A stretch of DNA of 51,053 bases from Gymnopus androsaceus JB14 (Eukaryota > Basidiomycota > Agaricomycetes > Agaricales > Omphalotaceae), in NCBI GenBank assembly GCA_009733575.1, contig ML769676.1:34321-85373 (forward strand). Reading direction: 5' to 3'. Every line of letters begins with the position of its first letter. Position 1 is the first letter of the stretch. Under the pieces are notes generated by a model. It saw nothing but the letters and a program-made list of their open reading frames with translations. It was not told the origin of the DNA and ran no database searches. Made by a program: the position numbers and the translations under genes. This document shows, piece after piece, positions 21,110-31,587 of this stretch.

Positions 21110-21540
21110 AAGTGTTTCTCATCTAATTTTATCTTTCAAGTGCTCACTTATCTTGTTTTTGTTTTTTGCAGCCTCTGTTGTTCTTTGCTGTGGGTGGATC
21201 AAGATCCGTCTAAATACAAAGCTTGTGCATTCCACTCTTTCATTTGGCAATGATATGGCAATGATAAGTGTTTCTCATCCAATTGACTTTTGCCTTGCGA
21301 GTGCTCAGTGTCCCTGAACTTGTTTTTGTTTTTGGCAGCTTCTATTATTCTTTACTGTGGGCGGATTCATCTAATTTCTTCTCAAAGTCCTGATAATCTT
21401 CAACGTATGGTAAGTCTTTTAACTTGCATGTGCTCGCTGTCTCTTATCTTGTTGTTTTTTGCAGCCTCTATTATTCTTTATTGTGGGTGGATCAATGGTG
21501 GATCCGAAATTTGTGTTCAGGTAAGTCTTAAATATTGCAT
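21110..21540 (+). repeat. three tandem copies of an intron-plus-exon module
   Basis: Each unit starts with a donor-like (G/A)TAAGT, has a pyrimidine tract ending TTTTTGCAG or TTTTGGCAG, and continues with an exon-like block TCTRTTRTTCTTTRYTGTGGG. Units begin near 21110, 21266 and 21412, so spacing is about 146-157 bp. The second unit's donor is ATAAGT, without GT. The exon blocks contain stops in units 1 and 2, so at most one copy is coding. These copies lie immediately upstream of the microexon gene. Confidence 0.7.
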
Positions 21541-22446
21541 TTCTTCTCAAAGTTCTCTACCCATTCATCCATCCATCCAAGCCTGGTGCTTGATTTCTTA
21601 CACGTCTCACACATCCCTTTTTAACTTTTATCCCCTATGTCTACTGAAGCTGCTCAATCTCAGCCACTTTCTAGAGAGCAAGCTCTCCCCAGTTGTTCCG
21701 CCAAACGGGCCGCCGACAATGGTTGGATCCCAGATAAGATGCGGGCTGTTGTGGGATCTGATCAGGAAATGCTTGATGCAGTATGGTTATCTCCTTATAC
21801 ATTTGGCAATGCTGACAGGCATCATCTCTAAGAGCACAAAGCTAGAAAATCCTTGCAGGAACAAGTTAAGATGCTCACGGATCGGAACCAGTATTTGGCA
21901 TCTCTCGTTGACAAAAATAATACTGATATCCATTGCTTCAAAAACGAGAAAGCTAGCCTCGAGGATCAGTTGGCAAAGCTGGTGAGTTGTCTGTGGAATT
22001 TGCTCCACTGCATGTATTGATTTCAGAATCCAGCGCAACAAAATAGACTGTGCCAATGTTGATCAAGGTCTTAGAGAGGTTTGTTGTTCATATCTATTGT
22101 CTGTGCACTATATCAAACCTACCCCTCAAAGGTGGCCCAAGAGAAAGTTTTAGAGGAAATGGTCAGCCCCGAGATTTATTTATTCCAATTTTGGTTACAT
22201 TATTCCAACAGCGTGAACAAATGAAGGTGGAGATTGAGAAGATTGTCAGTTATCCATCCTGTTTAGTGTGTGGCTCGGGTCGGGATCGGGACCAAAAATT
22301 GCCTCCCATCCCGTCCCGAGCCAAAATCCCGTTCCCGGCATGTCTGGGAATGGGATTCCTGAGTAAGCCGGGACCGGGATGTCCCGACAACTTATGACCC
22401 ACAAAAAACCTAAAATAATACTCAATAATGACTAGAATAATGTACG

Positions 22447-25400
22447 TTACAACAGTAGCTCATCATCATCAACAAAAATAACATCATCGTCATCCTCAGC
22501 ATTGTCCTTGGCCTTGCCCTTTCCATTATCCCTGAGAAATTCAACTAACTCTGCATTCAAGATGAAATCCTGTCGTGACCAGTCTCCAAAGCACATGAGT
22601 GCTCGAATTGTGTTTGCGCGAAGACGGTTACGTAGGTGCAATATAAGAATACGGCCACAAGAGAAGGAGTGTTCAACAACTATGGAAGAGGCTGAAATCA
22701 CATTAGTAAGAGAGGTAAGGATACAAGTCAGTAGACATACCCATGCATGTATGAATTGAGATTGCAAGTTTAACGAGATTTGGATATACCTTCCTGTTCA
22801 TCAGTCACCATGCCAAGGGGTCGTCTGTTGGAACACAGCTGTCAGCAAGATAACAGTCAAGTTCATCCGTCTCACTATTCGGCAAGTCTGTACTGGTTTG
22901 CACGAACATGAGCGAAACGAAGGAGTTGACAGCTTTTGAAGTCTGCATCACCATATGAAGCATGAGCAATGAATGTAATTGATGAACAAAAAAAACGTAC
23001 ACTAGCTTTTTCAGCTTGAGGAGCAGCTGAAGATGAGTCGTCCGTTGGTTTAAAGTGAGTCCATGCATTTCGAGTAACGTGAACAGCATCCTGGACCCAC
23101 TGCTCATCCCAATTGAGTCATCGAAAATATGAGAGCTTGAAGGATGGATGAAGAACTGTATAAATGTTAGAAAAGCAAATGGATGGTATATTGAATGAAA
23201 AAAATACCCATGGCAATCCGATAGATGTGTGAATCGTCAGAAAGGGAGTAATATTTGTTCAGGGTTTTTTTGCCAACCGAGAGTGCATAACAAAGTGGTG
23301 CACAGAGTTCTCTTTGATCAATAATTCCAGTCGCAAAGGCTTCATCTATAGCGTCCATAGCAGGGATAACAGCGGAAATGTTTGGTGAATTTGATGAAAA
23401 AAATTCGGTAGCATCCTTGAGAATCTAGAAACTTGTTAATGATGAATGGAGTGATTGAAAAAAAATTCATTGCACCTTTAATACCGACACAAGACCTTCA
23501 ACAGCTTCCCATTCATCAGGTGTAAGAATATAATCTGCAAGCCCGTTCGATGAGCTATCTGTGAATTTTATCACAAACTCCTTCAATTCCAAAAAAGTCT
23601 TCAACATATTGTATGTAGAGTTCCAGCGGGTTGCTACATCACGAGGAAGGGTTCGGTGTTCAAAAGGTGTTGCGGCCGTAATAGCCCGCCAACAAGGAAG
23701 AAGTAGAGTTGGTGAATTAATAATTTTGAAGGATATACGGCGAGTCTGTTGAGGGAAGGGAAACAAGCGAAAGTCAGCTGATTGCAAAGGTTTATAGGTC
23801 TATACCAATTCTCGGTGACAACCAATTGACCTGGTGATTCAAAATTTCCTTTATGGGAAAAAATTCTGAGAGGTGCAACGAATCGAATTTACTTCCCGAA
23901 ATGGAAATTTCTCGTCAATTGGCTCTCATCAAGAGGTACAACCAATCGAATTTACTTCCCGAAATGGAAATTTTTCGTCAATTGGCTCTCATCAAGAATT
24001 GGTTTAGACCAATGTTGTAAAACTGTATGGTACGTACCTTAATCAGCGTGCCACGTATAGGCTTGATGCTGTCATTCCATTCCTTTCTCTCCTCCTCCGT
24101 CATCTCTTTCAGAACATCAACAAACCCTTTGAGGTCATCTTTCGTTTGCTCCCCATTCTCTTTGAGGTCCTTTAGCTCTGCTTGGAGCTCTTCTATCTCC
24201 GTTTCCTTGGCGATCTCCTCTAATTCCTCACCTTCACCGACCTGGCCGTTTATTCTTTTTGGCTCAAAAGGATGCAGTACCCCTTTCGCGGTTAGGTTAA
24301 TTGTGTGTGCGAAGCAACATACATGCGCTGCAAGCCCAGGAAACGCAGGAAGAAGGTCAGCGAGCTTTCCAACCATTACTGTATTTGCAGATGCGTTGTT
24401 GCAAGTAATGGATATGATCTTCAACGTCGGTATGTCAATAGTATCCTTTCATTCAACATAGATACTCACTTTGTGTTCGACTCCATAATCTATTAGCACC
24501 TTGCGCAGAGCTTCCGCCATATTCTCGCCTGAGTGTGAATGCGGTAACTCCACAAAGTCGAGAAGGTGAGTCACTGTCTCTTCTGTTCCATCATCACGCC
24601 TCCGTACTCGACTGGTTGCAATACTCATCCAAGCACGATGATTAGGGGAGGTCCAGCAGTCAAGCGCAATTGGAATCTCGCATCATAATCCTTTTTGTTC
24701 AATACGTGAGTAAGACGTTTAGGTTTTCCATATCTGTACTGACCTGTAACTCGGCAGCGATTTTCTCCTTTGTTTTCTCAAACAGATTCTTTACATCTCG
24801 CAATACAGTCTCTTTACTCAGCACATATCGGTCTGGACGGCCCTCTTTCTGCAGCCAACGATAACCACGGTCCTGAACAACACGAAACGGTCGTGCACAC
24901 TCTGCGACCCAACGTGCAGTTACAACACTACATAGAATTCAGCACGTATACATATTTTTATCTGACCCAAACACATACCGAATGGACTCTTTCGATGGCG
25001 GGGTTGTGGAGAATGATTCAGCCCACCCTTTTACAGCTCGAAGTGCTGCTGTCAGCATGGACTGTTTTTTTTTCGACCCAAACTTTTGGATTGCCTCGCG
25101 AGCTCTTGATATATCTTTTGAATCTTGTGCAGCTTTCACCGCCTCCTCTCCCCAACATTTCCTGGCATGCCGATGGAGTACACCTGCCGGGTACTAGCTA
25201 GTGAGTAAACAAAAAACGGCCATGTAAATTGGTACTAACTCGTGGATGCAGCATCTGTTCCGGACAGGCCTTGCTTCTGTTTTCGAACGACAGTTACAGC
25301 ATGCAAACGCGGCGTATTTTGGGCTCCCCTTCTCATCGAATTCAATATCTGGATTAGGGTGATAGAAGGCATAGATTGGTACAGTTTGTTTCGTGATTTT

Positions 25401-25802
25401 CTCAACTACATAATGACAGTAAGTTGTGCAATTAAACTCTTTCAGGAAGTACTAACGAATTTCTTTTTTTTTCTGTGCCTTGCTAGTCTTTCGGCTCTCA
25501 TCATCGGATGCCTCATTCTTGGATACAAGGTCAATGACTGGTGAACTGGCATTTGAAGATGTCCGCGTTGGACCATGTGAGGGACCAGGGGAAGTACGTT
25601 GGTCATCAGGACTCTCTTCATCATCATCTGTCCCGGTAATAATGGTACGAATATTATTTTTGAAGACCATATATTATACATACCACTTTCTACTTGCCTC
25701 CCTTTACTTTTTCGAGATACGACAGATACTACGTTTTGTTTCAATTTTTTTTATTGGGTTAGACTTGGAAGAAGTGCCGGATTCGTTTCGATGTTTCATG
25801 AT
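22447..25802 (-). pseudogene. hAT transposase with BED finger and C-terminal dimerisation domain
   Basis: Start near 25802 (MKHRNESGTSS). An acidic linker follows (25452-25640), then a BED-type finger region (YAAFACC... to VLHRHARKCWGEE, split by an intron with acceptor CGGCAG). RNase H-like catalytic core: IPIALDCWTSPNHRAW (first Asp), then ISITCNNASAN at about 24390, where family members have CDN, then PRDVATRWNSTYNML. The C-terminal dimerisation block is DDPLAW...SIVVEHSFSCGRILI...RNRLRANTIRALMCFG, ending at 22447. An apparent one-base shift near 25295 breaks the finger. The Asp-to-Asn change and the shift suggest the protein is inactive, although the ends are pristine. Confidence 0.8.
23871..23996. 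repeat. 63-bp tandem duplication in a transposase intron
   Basis: Two 63-bp units (23871-23933 and 23934-23996) differ at only three positions (for example GAAATTTCTCG versus GAAATTTTTCG). They lie in the roughly 300-nt intron between the core exons that end GTLIK and begin RRISFKIINS. Confidence 0.9.
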
Positions 25803-26030
25803 GGGAGTAGAAATTGTAGAGTAGAGTACGGATAAACATATAGTGCGATCAAAACTACATAGTCTTTGTAAGGCGGAGGCAAATCGTTGTCGGGACTGTG
25901 AGTCGGGACACAAACCCAAATCAGCCATCCCGTCCCAATCCCGCCAAGGTGTCCTGACCCGAGTCCCGATTGATCCGAGATTCCCGGGCCACACACTAAT
26001 CCTGTTCGAGTGGTTATAACGATTCTTTAG

Positions 26031-26722
26031 ATTTCTGAAGCCCAGGAGCGACTCAACACATTGGTTAGTCAGAGAACTATCTATTCCAATATCAGGTTTC
26101 ACCTTTCGACAGCATCAAGAAAGGGAAACCGCCATTCAAGAGAAGGAAGCTGCTATCTCGGACAAGAATCAGGCTCTTAATGAGAAGGCTGCAACTATTC
26201 AAGAGAGTGAGAAGAATATCCAAGGCTTGGTTAGTCATTGATCTCTGCTTATTATTAGATCTCATAACACTTCTTCAGGCTGCTGACCACATGAAGCAGG
26301 TAGAACAATTGGTAGATTTCAATCTGTTTCCTTATTTCCTATCTCGCCTATTTTATATTCGAACAGAATCAAGCCAAAGAACCAGCTGAAGCAGAGTTGG
26401 TCAGTTATATTAGTCCTATCTTGACTCATGTCTTACCAGTATGATCAGCAGAAGATGTGAGAGCCAGCCCAGGTTTGTGTTTCCTCTTGTGGTGATTATT
26501 AACTTGTGTTAGTTGACCCACTTTTAGTCCTCTGGCACCAAGGAAGAGCTTGAAAAAATGGTTAGTTCCAGTATATCTTCCCAGCTCTTGTGTTACTTAC
26601 ATTCAAATAGCGTCTAGAGAAGGAAGCGGCTTTTCAAAAGATGGTCAGTACTGATATCATCTTTCCTTCAAGTCTCATCAGATTATTAGAGAGAAGCGCA
26701 ACAGCAAGCTGAGTGAGAAAAG
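26031..26722 (+). other. array of 33-nt, phase-0 microexons encoding 11-residue helical units
   Basis: Exons at 26031-26063 (ISEAQERLNTL), 26279-26311 (AADHMKQVEQL), 26367-26399 (NQAKEPAEAEL), 26440-26472 (YDQQKM, stop, EPAQ), 26528-26560 (SSGTKEELEKM), 26611-26643 (RLEKEAAFQKM) and 26690-26722 (REAQQQAE, stop, EK) are all exactly 33 nt. A 117-nt exon lies at 26113-26229. Another 33-nt exon, 22212-22244 (REQMKVEIEKI), lies before the hAT. Most donors are GTTAGT or GTCAGT right after a TTG, ATT or ATG codon; acceptors end CAG or TAG. Introns are 38-67 nt. Eleven residues is the hendecad period of some coiled coils. Confidence 0.75.
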
Positions 26723-28010
26723 GTACATGTTTCCCACTGGTGCTTATTTACATTGCGTAGTTGACATGCTTTCACCGAAGGCTGATTTCGAAACCAAGGT
26801 GGCCAATTTGTGGAATTGGTTGAAGGACCAGTCACCCAAAGGAAAAACCCCTCAATCTCAATCAATGGTTGAGGACCATGACATGGATGCAGACAATGAA
26901 AGCTCTGGCCCCTCCTCCACTCAAAAGCCCCCGTTGACGACATATCAGCACTTCTAAAACAAACCCTGACTGGTTTTTTGGCCGAGCAAGCAAACCAGCC
27001 TAACAATTTGTCCCAAGGTTGTAAGGGTAAGAAACAGTCTTCCCTCAAGGTTGGAAGTGTTGCGTACAACTGGAAGGTCAAGAAGAGGGGATTGGCAGCA
27101 TTGTCCAAAGAGCAGGAACAAAAGTGGAGAGTATGTTGCGTTGCAGTGCTAATGCTTCAATTGTTCACATTTTACTTCATTTAGAGCCTCATTCATACCT
27201 GTTTTTGCTTTGTCACCAACACAAACGGCGTCAATGCATTCCAAGATTATTGACCTGTTGATGCTAGCATTGTTATAGCGTACGAAAATGCCAAAGGTCC
27301 TGGTCCCAGTGTGGGAGAAGGTACTGGATACCTACTCTACTTTGGCAATGGTTGGCGGCAAGCCCAGTGGAATCAGACTGTCATTGCGAATCTGGTCTCT
27401 TATATCACTTCCCAGCATATTTCACGGAACGTGGAGGGATATTTGGCTACAGAGGCAATAAATGCATATGTGTGGGAGCTCTTCCAACAAGCCCGTACCT
27501 CCTATAGGAAGGACAAACCTTGTCTCTGCGAAGAAGGAGATCGCATTGAGACTCAAGTAGAGGTGAATGACAGGGCACGGTCATACACAAACCAGAGGCG
27601 AAGGGACAACTATTCACATTCCCGGAAGTCGTGTGTGAGTTTTTTTTTTTTCTTTCTTCTTTCTTTGTTTCTCAGCTGCTAATTGCTGCACAGAAATTCA
27701 ATAAACGGATGGAAAGAGTGGCTATGATCCTCAGTCAACCCAATCTATAGCCTCTGACAGAAGGAAATGGGAGAAGGTTGAATTCGCCCTCCTGAACTTG
27801 GAGCCCAGGGTCAATCTTCTGAAGAGAGAGATGGGAAAGCATGGAACATCAGCTCAATGTCACGTTCCATACTTCGACGCGCATCTTAGCCCTGTTTTCC
27901 ATGAACTTGATGAGAAAAGCAAAGAGTTGCAGAAGCAACAGCCAAGCAGACTGGTCAGCGCTCACGATCCCGACCCTCCATCCGCCTGTCAGGACTCAAA
28001 ACAGAAGTGA

Positions 28011-28490
28011 ACAGTTGTGCATGTTTGCCTAGATGTTCTATCACCGTCGATACATTGAAAACTTGACTCCTGCTGTTCTCCAGTCGCTAGAGATTAATGG
28101 TGGTCAGCAGAGGAATCACAGAGTCTTGATCCATGGCTAAGACACTGCAGACAGATTCAGACACAGGAGACGAGCAGTAGAAGGAGTACAGGGCATTATA
28201 CACACTCATACTTTAACTTATTTAATGGACGGTGAAATGGGCCATATACTGTACTCGTAAATTCAGCTATTCTTCACATTATCAGGCATTGATATTTATA
28301 TACTGATTTTGGATGCTTGAACTTCCACCAAAACAATGATTAATACAACATGATCTAGTATTAGTATTAGTATTACAAAGGGAAAGAGAGGCATAGATAT
28401 AATAAATGGAGAATTCCAACATCCCGCACAAATAATAATATTTTCTTGAGGAGGGAATGAATACTACATTTACTAAACCCTAATGAGTTG
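28011..28490. other. spacer without a supported gene
   Basis: Contains a short open stretch (28030-28135, MFYHRRYIENLTP) that may be a leftover of the upstream gene's 3' end in another frame. The rest is AT-rich with no coding or repeat signal that I can support. Confidence 0.4.
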
Positions 28491-28620
28491 AAGCTCATGG
28501 TCCGCAATGACCTTAAACTACGGTGTTTCCAGTAGGTCAGGGACAAGTACTGAAAGACTCCCTCAGACGTAGGTAAAGATGAACTTAAAGCTGGTATTCA
28601 ACCATTATCATACACTCAAG
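28490..28620 (+). repeat. dispersed repeat R2, copy 1
   Basis: GGTCCGCAATGACCTTAAACTAC (28500-28522) is repeated at 29573-29595. Patchy similarity continues for about 100 nt (AAAGACTC, GATATTCAA/GGTATTCAA words). Confidence 0.7.
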
Positions 28621-28797
28621 GATGCTACTGGCTACACAATACAATGCAATGAGATTCAAGGTATGCAACAAGTTCTGTATGTGGTGACACTCACCCATTC
28701 AATAGACGTATGGCGCGGGCCACAAAGCTGGCAAAAAGACTGATTCAAACAATGCTATCAGAGACCAAGGTGCTATCCATTCTCATGCAGATGACAC

Positions 28798-29202
28798 TTG
28801 TCGAGTTCGAACTTGACAAAGACTATCCATGTTGACAACTTGAACACTGGGAGCTACTTCAACACAAAAGTATTGGAAGTTTTAGACTGTGGCGTAAGCT
28901 TCTCGCGTATGTATTACTGTTTCAATACTGACTCCCTGCTAGATGGCCAACGTCCACCGGGTTCAGGTGACTTAACCATAAACGCATCAATTTGTAAAAG
29001 CTCTCTTGACTTGACCATGGCATATTTCAATTTACAGCAGAGACCTCTGAGCTCAGAAGTCTCTGTTACAAATCAAATTTCCATGGTCAATGTCAAGGAA
29101 TTCACGCGTTTATGGTCAAATCAGCTTCCTGGCCTTGAAGCAGAAAACTTTGGCCTTCCTCCAGATATAGCCAAGGTCTTGAGGCAGGTGTCCAGTCATT
29201 GA
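28798..29202 (+). CDS. unrecognised ORF, 134 codons
   Basis: Open frame ending at 29202 with protein-like composition (MYYCFNTDSLLDG, FTRLWSNQLPGLEAENF). The preceding sequence (28590-28740, YTLKDATGYTIQCNEIQG) is open in another frame and could be an upstream exon. A 40-bp block (CCATAAACGCATCAATTTGTAAAA) inside it has a diverged second copy at about 29230-29270, just after the ORF, so the region has been locally duplicated. No family recognised. Confidence 0.3.
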   Translation: MSSSNLTKTIHVDNLNTGSYFNTKVLEVLDCGVSFSRMYYCFNTDSLLDGQRPPGSGDLTINASICKSSLDLTMAYFNLQQRPLSSEVSVTNQISMVNVKEFTRLWSNQLPGLEAENFGLPPDIAKVLRQVSSH

Positions 29203-29555
29203 TTCTTGTCCATGATCAAAGGGACTACTTCACCATAAATGCATCGATTCGTAAAAACTCGCATTGCTGCGAGGAGTGATACACTTGGCAATGATAATAT
29301 GGACACAGACAACGAAGCCAAAGAAAATTCTTACAACAACACAACGATGAACCTTCCCAGGCCTAGCGAGCAGTGGGAAGCTATGGAGAGCATAGCAGAG
29401 TGCAATGGCAAAGATAGTGGATCTAGAAATGGAAGTTGCAATGAAGAAATAGTTGACTATACATATTCTGCACTTGCATGCCTGTTGAAGTGCTATTTTA
29501 CTCAGTAAATGAATATTGTGCATGGCCGCCTCTTTGCACAATAGTCTTGGGAACA

Positions 29556-29690
29556 CTGAATTGAGAAACTTGTGGTCCGCAATGACCTTAAACTACTGTA
29601 CTTGCAGACTTATTCCAGTCTGGGCTCATAGGGAAAGACTCGGATGTAACATGAAGTTGATATTCAATCTACATGGATATTGTTGTTTGA
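29556..29690 (+). repeat. dispersed repeat R2, copy 2
   Basis: Shares the GGTCCGCAATGACCTTAAACTAC word with copy 1, followed by TTATTCCAGTCTGGGCTCAT and GTTGATATTCAATC. Together with the reverse partial copy at 3690-3745, this gives three copies in the window. Confidence 0.7.
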
Positions 29691-29759
29691 TAAATGCTGC
29701 TTTAGGTTCAAGAAATAATGACCTTGAGCAATCGTTTTGAAGCAGGGTAATTGTTGCAG

Positions 29760-30116
29760 GTGCAAAATCTCGAAAATAGTTCAACCGAGCATCCCGAGTG
29801 CCCCACAAGACGTTGGTTGCTCACCTTCCCCCGGTCTACCCAAGCTATCATTGGGAATCCGTCAAAAGGTTCATCTCTTTTGATCACTGGGAGCCTGACG
29901 GAGTCTAAACCTATATCATACTTTTCATAGAATCTCAAGGAGGAACGTCTTCATCGCCAGATTTGAAGCATCGACTTGACACCCTAGAAAATAAATGTTG
30001 ATGTCGACTCTTATCCTCCTCTTACTCCCGGTGGTTAGCCACACAGACCAGTGCGATCCTATACTCCAGGCATGGGAGAAATGTACATTTCTTCTCTCGA
30101 AATGCATGTGTACCAT
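29760..30116 (-). CDS. unrecognised gene fragment
   Basis: Two open stretches on the minus strand join smoothly near 29930: CQVDASNLAMKTFLLEIL, then RFYEKYDIGLDSVRLPVIKR and FPMIAWVDRGK. The second stretch looks like conserved protein (Arg/Asp/aromatic pattern). No start codon or family can be assigned. It is divergently oriented to the UAS/UBX-like pseudogene that begins at 30210. Confidence 0.3.
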
Positions 30117-30209
30117 ACAGCGCTGTGCAGCTCATTGGTAAGTTGATACATCTGCCATATTGTTGGAATAGTTACTTACCCAAACATTTATAGCTCCAAA
30201 ATTTCTACA

Positions 30210-31572
30210 ATGTCATCCCAAAACTCTACCCTCACACCCTCCCAAACTCACACCTTAACTCAACTTCAAGATCTAACAAACACTACCAGAGGAGACAATT
30301 CGGATGAACTGATCAGTGTACTGACTACTGTGGACTGGAATGTGGAAAGGGCTGCTGAGGTGATTTTTTGGTGGAAGTGGGAGCGGCAGTCATGCTGGTC
30401 CGAGTACCAGTACTCCTCAATACGAAGAATTCGATGTGAATGACTCAGAAAAAAGTTTGTTAAGAGATAGAGATAGAGATTTGGTATGTATTCTTCATTT
30501 TGTAATTTAAACAACCAATGACTTAACCTCCATAGCCCCGTCATTCTCCCTCCCCTATAACCCAAGTCCTAACCTACCCTCTACACATCCTATCCTCCCT
30601 CTTCCGCTTCATATTCACACTTCTCCGACTTCAAAATCCCATCCCCTATATTCCGCTTTTATCACTGAATCCCTGGTCTCAAGGAGGAGGCTGGGATTGG
30701 ACAAACCTTGGACGTGGAGGTTGGTCAGGACCACACGCCGGACGTGGAGGGGTCGAATGATGGATAAGAGAGCTGGAAGAAGAGACTGGTGGCGTTTGCG
30801 CCAACTCTACTATCAGCTCAAGTGATTTTACCGATGTCGGTGATTCAACAGGTATTGCTCGCAAATCAAGGATTACCCCCAGACACACTAGCTCCTCTGC
30901 GAGCAATGGCACAAATGGGCAACCCCTTCTACCGCTATTTGCCTCAGGCTCCTACAACTCTATCCTCTGTCTATGTTCTTCCCCACAAAATCCAAAAATA
31001 GAGTTTATAGTCCTTGTGTCAAGTGAACATACTCCTGATGATGCGGTTTTCAAGAATCAAACTCTAGCCAATAAGGAACTGGTGGATATTTTATCAGAGG
31101 AGGTATTGGGGTCGGATGAAGGTGAACTTGGCAGAAGGGATGAAGAGGGGCTGTTCATCTGCTGGGGCAGAGACATCGTTCAAGATAAAGATGCCTATGA
31201 TGCTAGTATGAAAATAGGCATGACAACTTTCCCTTTTGTCGCATTTGTCACGCTACAGGGTAGGGGGTTCTCCGCTGCTGCTACTGGGTCTAGTACCACT
31301 GCGAATGACAACCCCAGCTCTTGCGATCCTCTCCCACCACATTGGTTCCTAAGCCTGTACCTCCCATCATGGAAGTTTGCGGTGAAGATGTTGAGGTATC
31401 GCGACCCAAACACCGGCTCGACCTCGAGTCAAAGAAAGGCAATGAAGGGACAATACCTGCTGGCACAGGAAAGTCAATCACAGCAATGCGTCGGTTAAAG
31501 TGTGGATATGATGGAAGAGAGAAAGGGGAAGAAGCGCGAAAGGATGAGGAGAAAGTCACTGGTGCTGAATGA
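30210..31572 (+). pseudogene. UBXD8/Ubx-type protein: UBA, membrane hairpin, UAS domain; UBX domain not found
   Basis: ATG at 30210. The first exon has a UBA-like end (DELISVLTTVDWNVERAAEVIF). A run of six T at about 30363 shifts the frame; with five, it would continue GGSGSGSHAGPS and YEEFDVNDSEKSLL. After an intron (30484-30536) comes a hydrophobic hairpin (HILSSLFRFIFTLLRL). A TGA at 30758-30760 sits where ERWIRELEEE would be expected. The UAS (thioredoxin-like) domain follows: SYNSILCLCSS, FIVLVSSEHTPDD, CWGRDIVQDKDAY, FPFVAFVTLQ. The C-terminal helix and UBX domain are not recognisable. Normal family members recruit the Cdc48/p97 ATPase at the ER or lipid droplets. Confidence 0.65.
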
Positions 31573-31587
31573 GTCAAGTGTTAGGCA

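Larger units (their letters stand above)
22264..25998 (-). mobile_element. complete hAT transposon (element C, 3735 bp)
   Basis: TIRs begin TAGTGTGTGGCTCGGG (left) and, reverse-complemented, TAGTGTGTGGCCCGGG (right). The exact 8-bp target duplication ATCCTGTT flanks it (22256-22263 and 25999-26006). Subterminal CGGGATCGGGAC and TCCCGTCCCG words recur at both ends. It encodes its own transposase on the minus strand. It sits inside an intron of the microexon gene: removing it with one TSD copy leaves a 43-nt GTCAGT...TTTAG intron. Confidence 0.95.
21637..28010 (+). pseudogene. coiled-coil protein gene built from 33-nt microexons, split by a hAT transposon
   Basis: ATG at 21637 (MSTEAAQSQPLSRE). 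After an intron (about 21781-21838) a helical exon follows (HKARKSLQEQVKML...). Short phase-0 exons come next at 22034-22078, 22132-22161 and 22212-22244. The next intron holds the hAT element. The series resumes at 26031 with seven more 33-nt exons and one of 117 nt. From 26783 a longer exon (ADFETKVANLWNWLKD) leads to a C-terminal part with SKEQEQKWR, GYLLYFGNGWRQ and a tail ending at 28010. In-frame TGA codons occur in two microexons (26458-26460 and 26714-26716) and near 27250. Either those microexons are skipped or the gene is decaying. Family not recognised. Confidence 0.55.

Noticed and set aside
21250..21270. Possible AT-AC type intron at the second tandem unit (donor ATAAGT)
   Set aside because: The 3' end is GCAG and no U12 branch-point word is visible; a decayed GT donor is simpler.
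24027..24461. Plus-strand frame of 144 codons in the hAT element
   Set aside because: Antisense of the transposase core exon; Ser/Phe-rich composition is an artefact of the Glu/Lys-rich minus strand.
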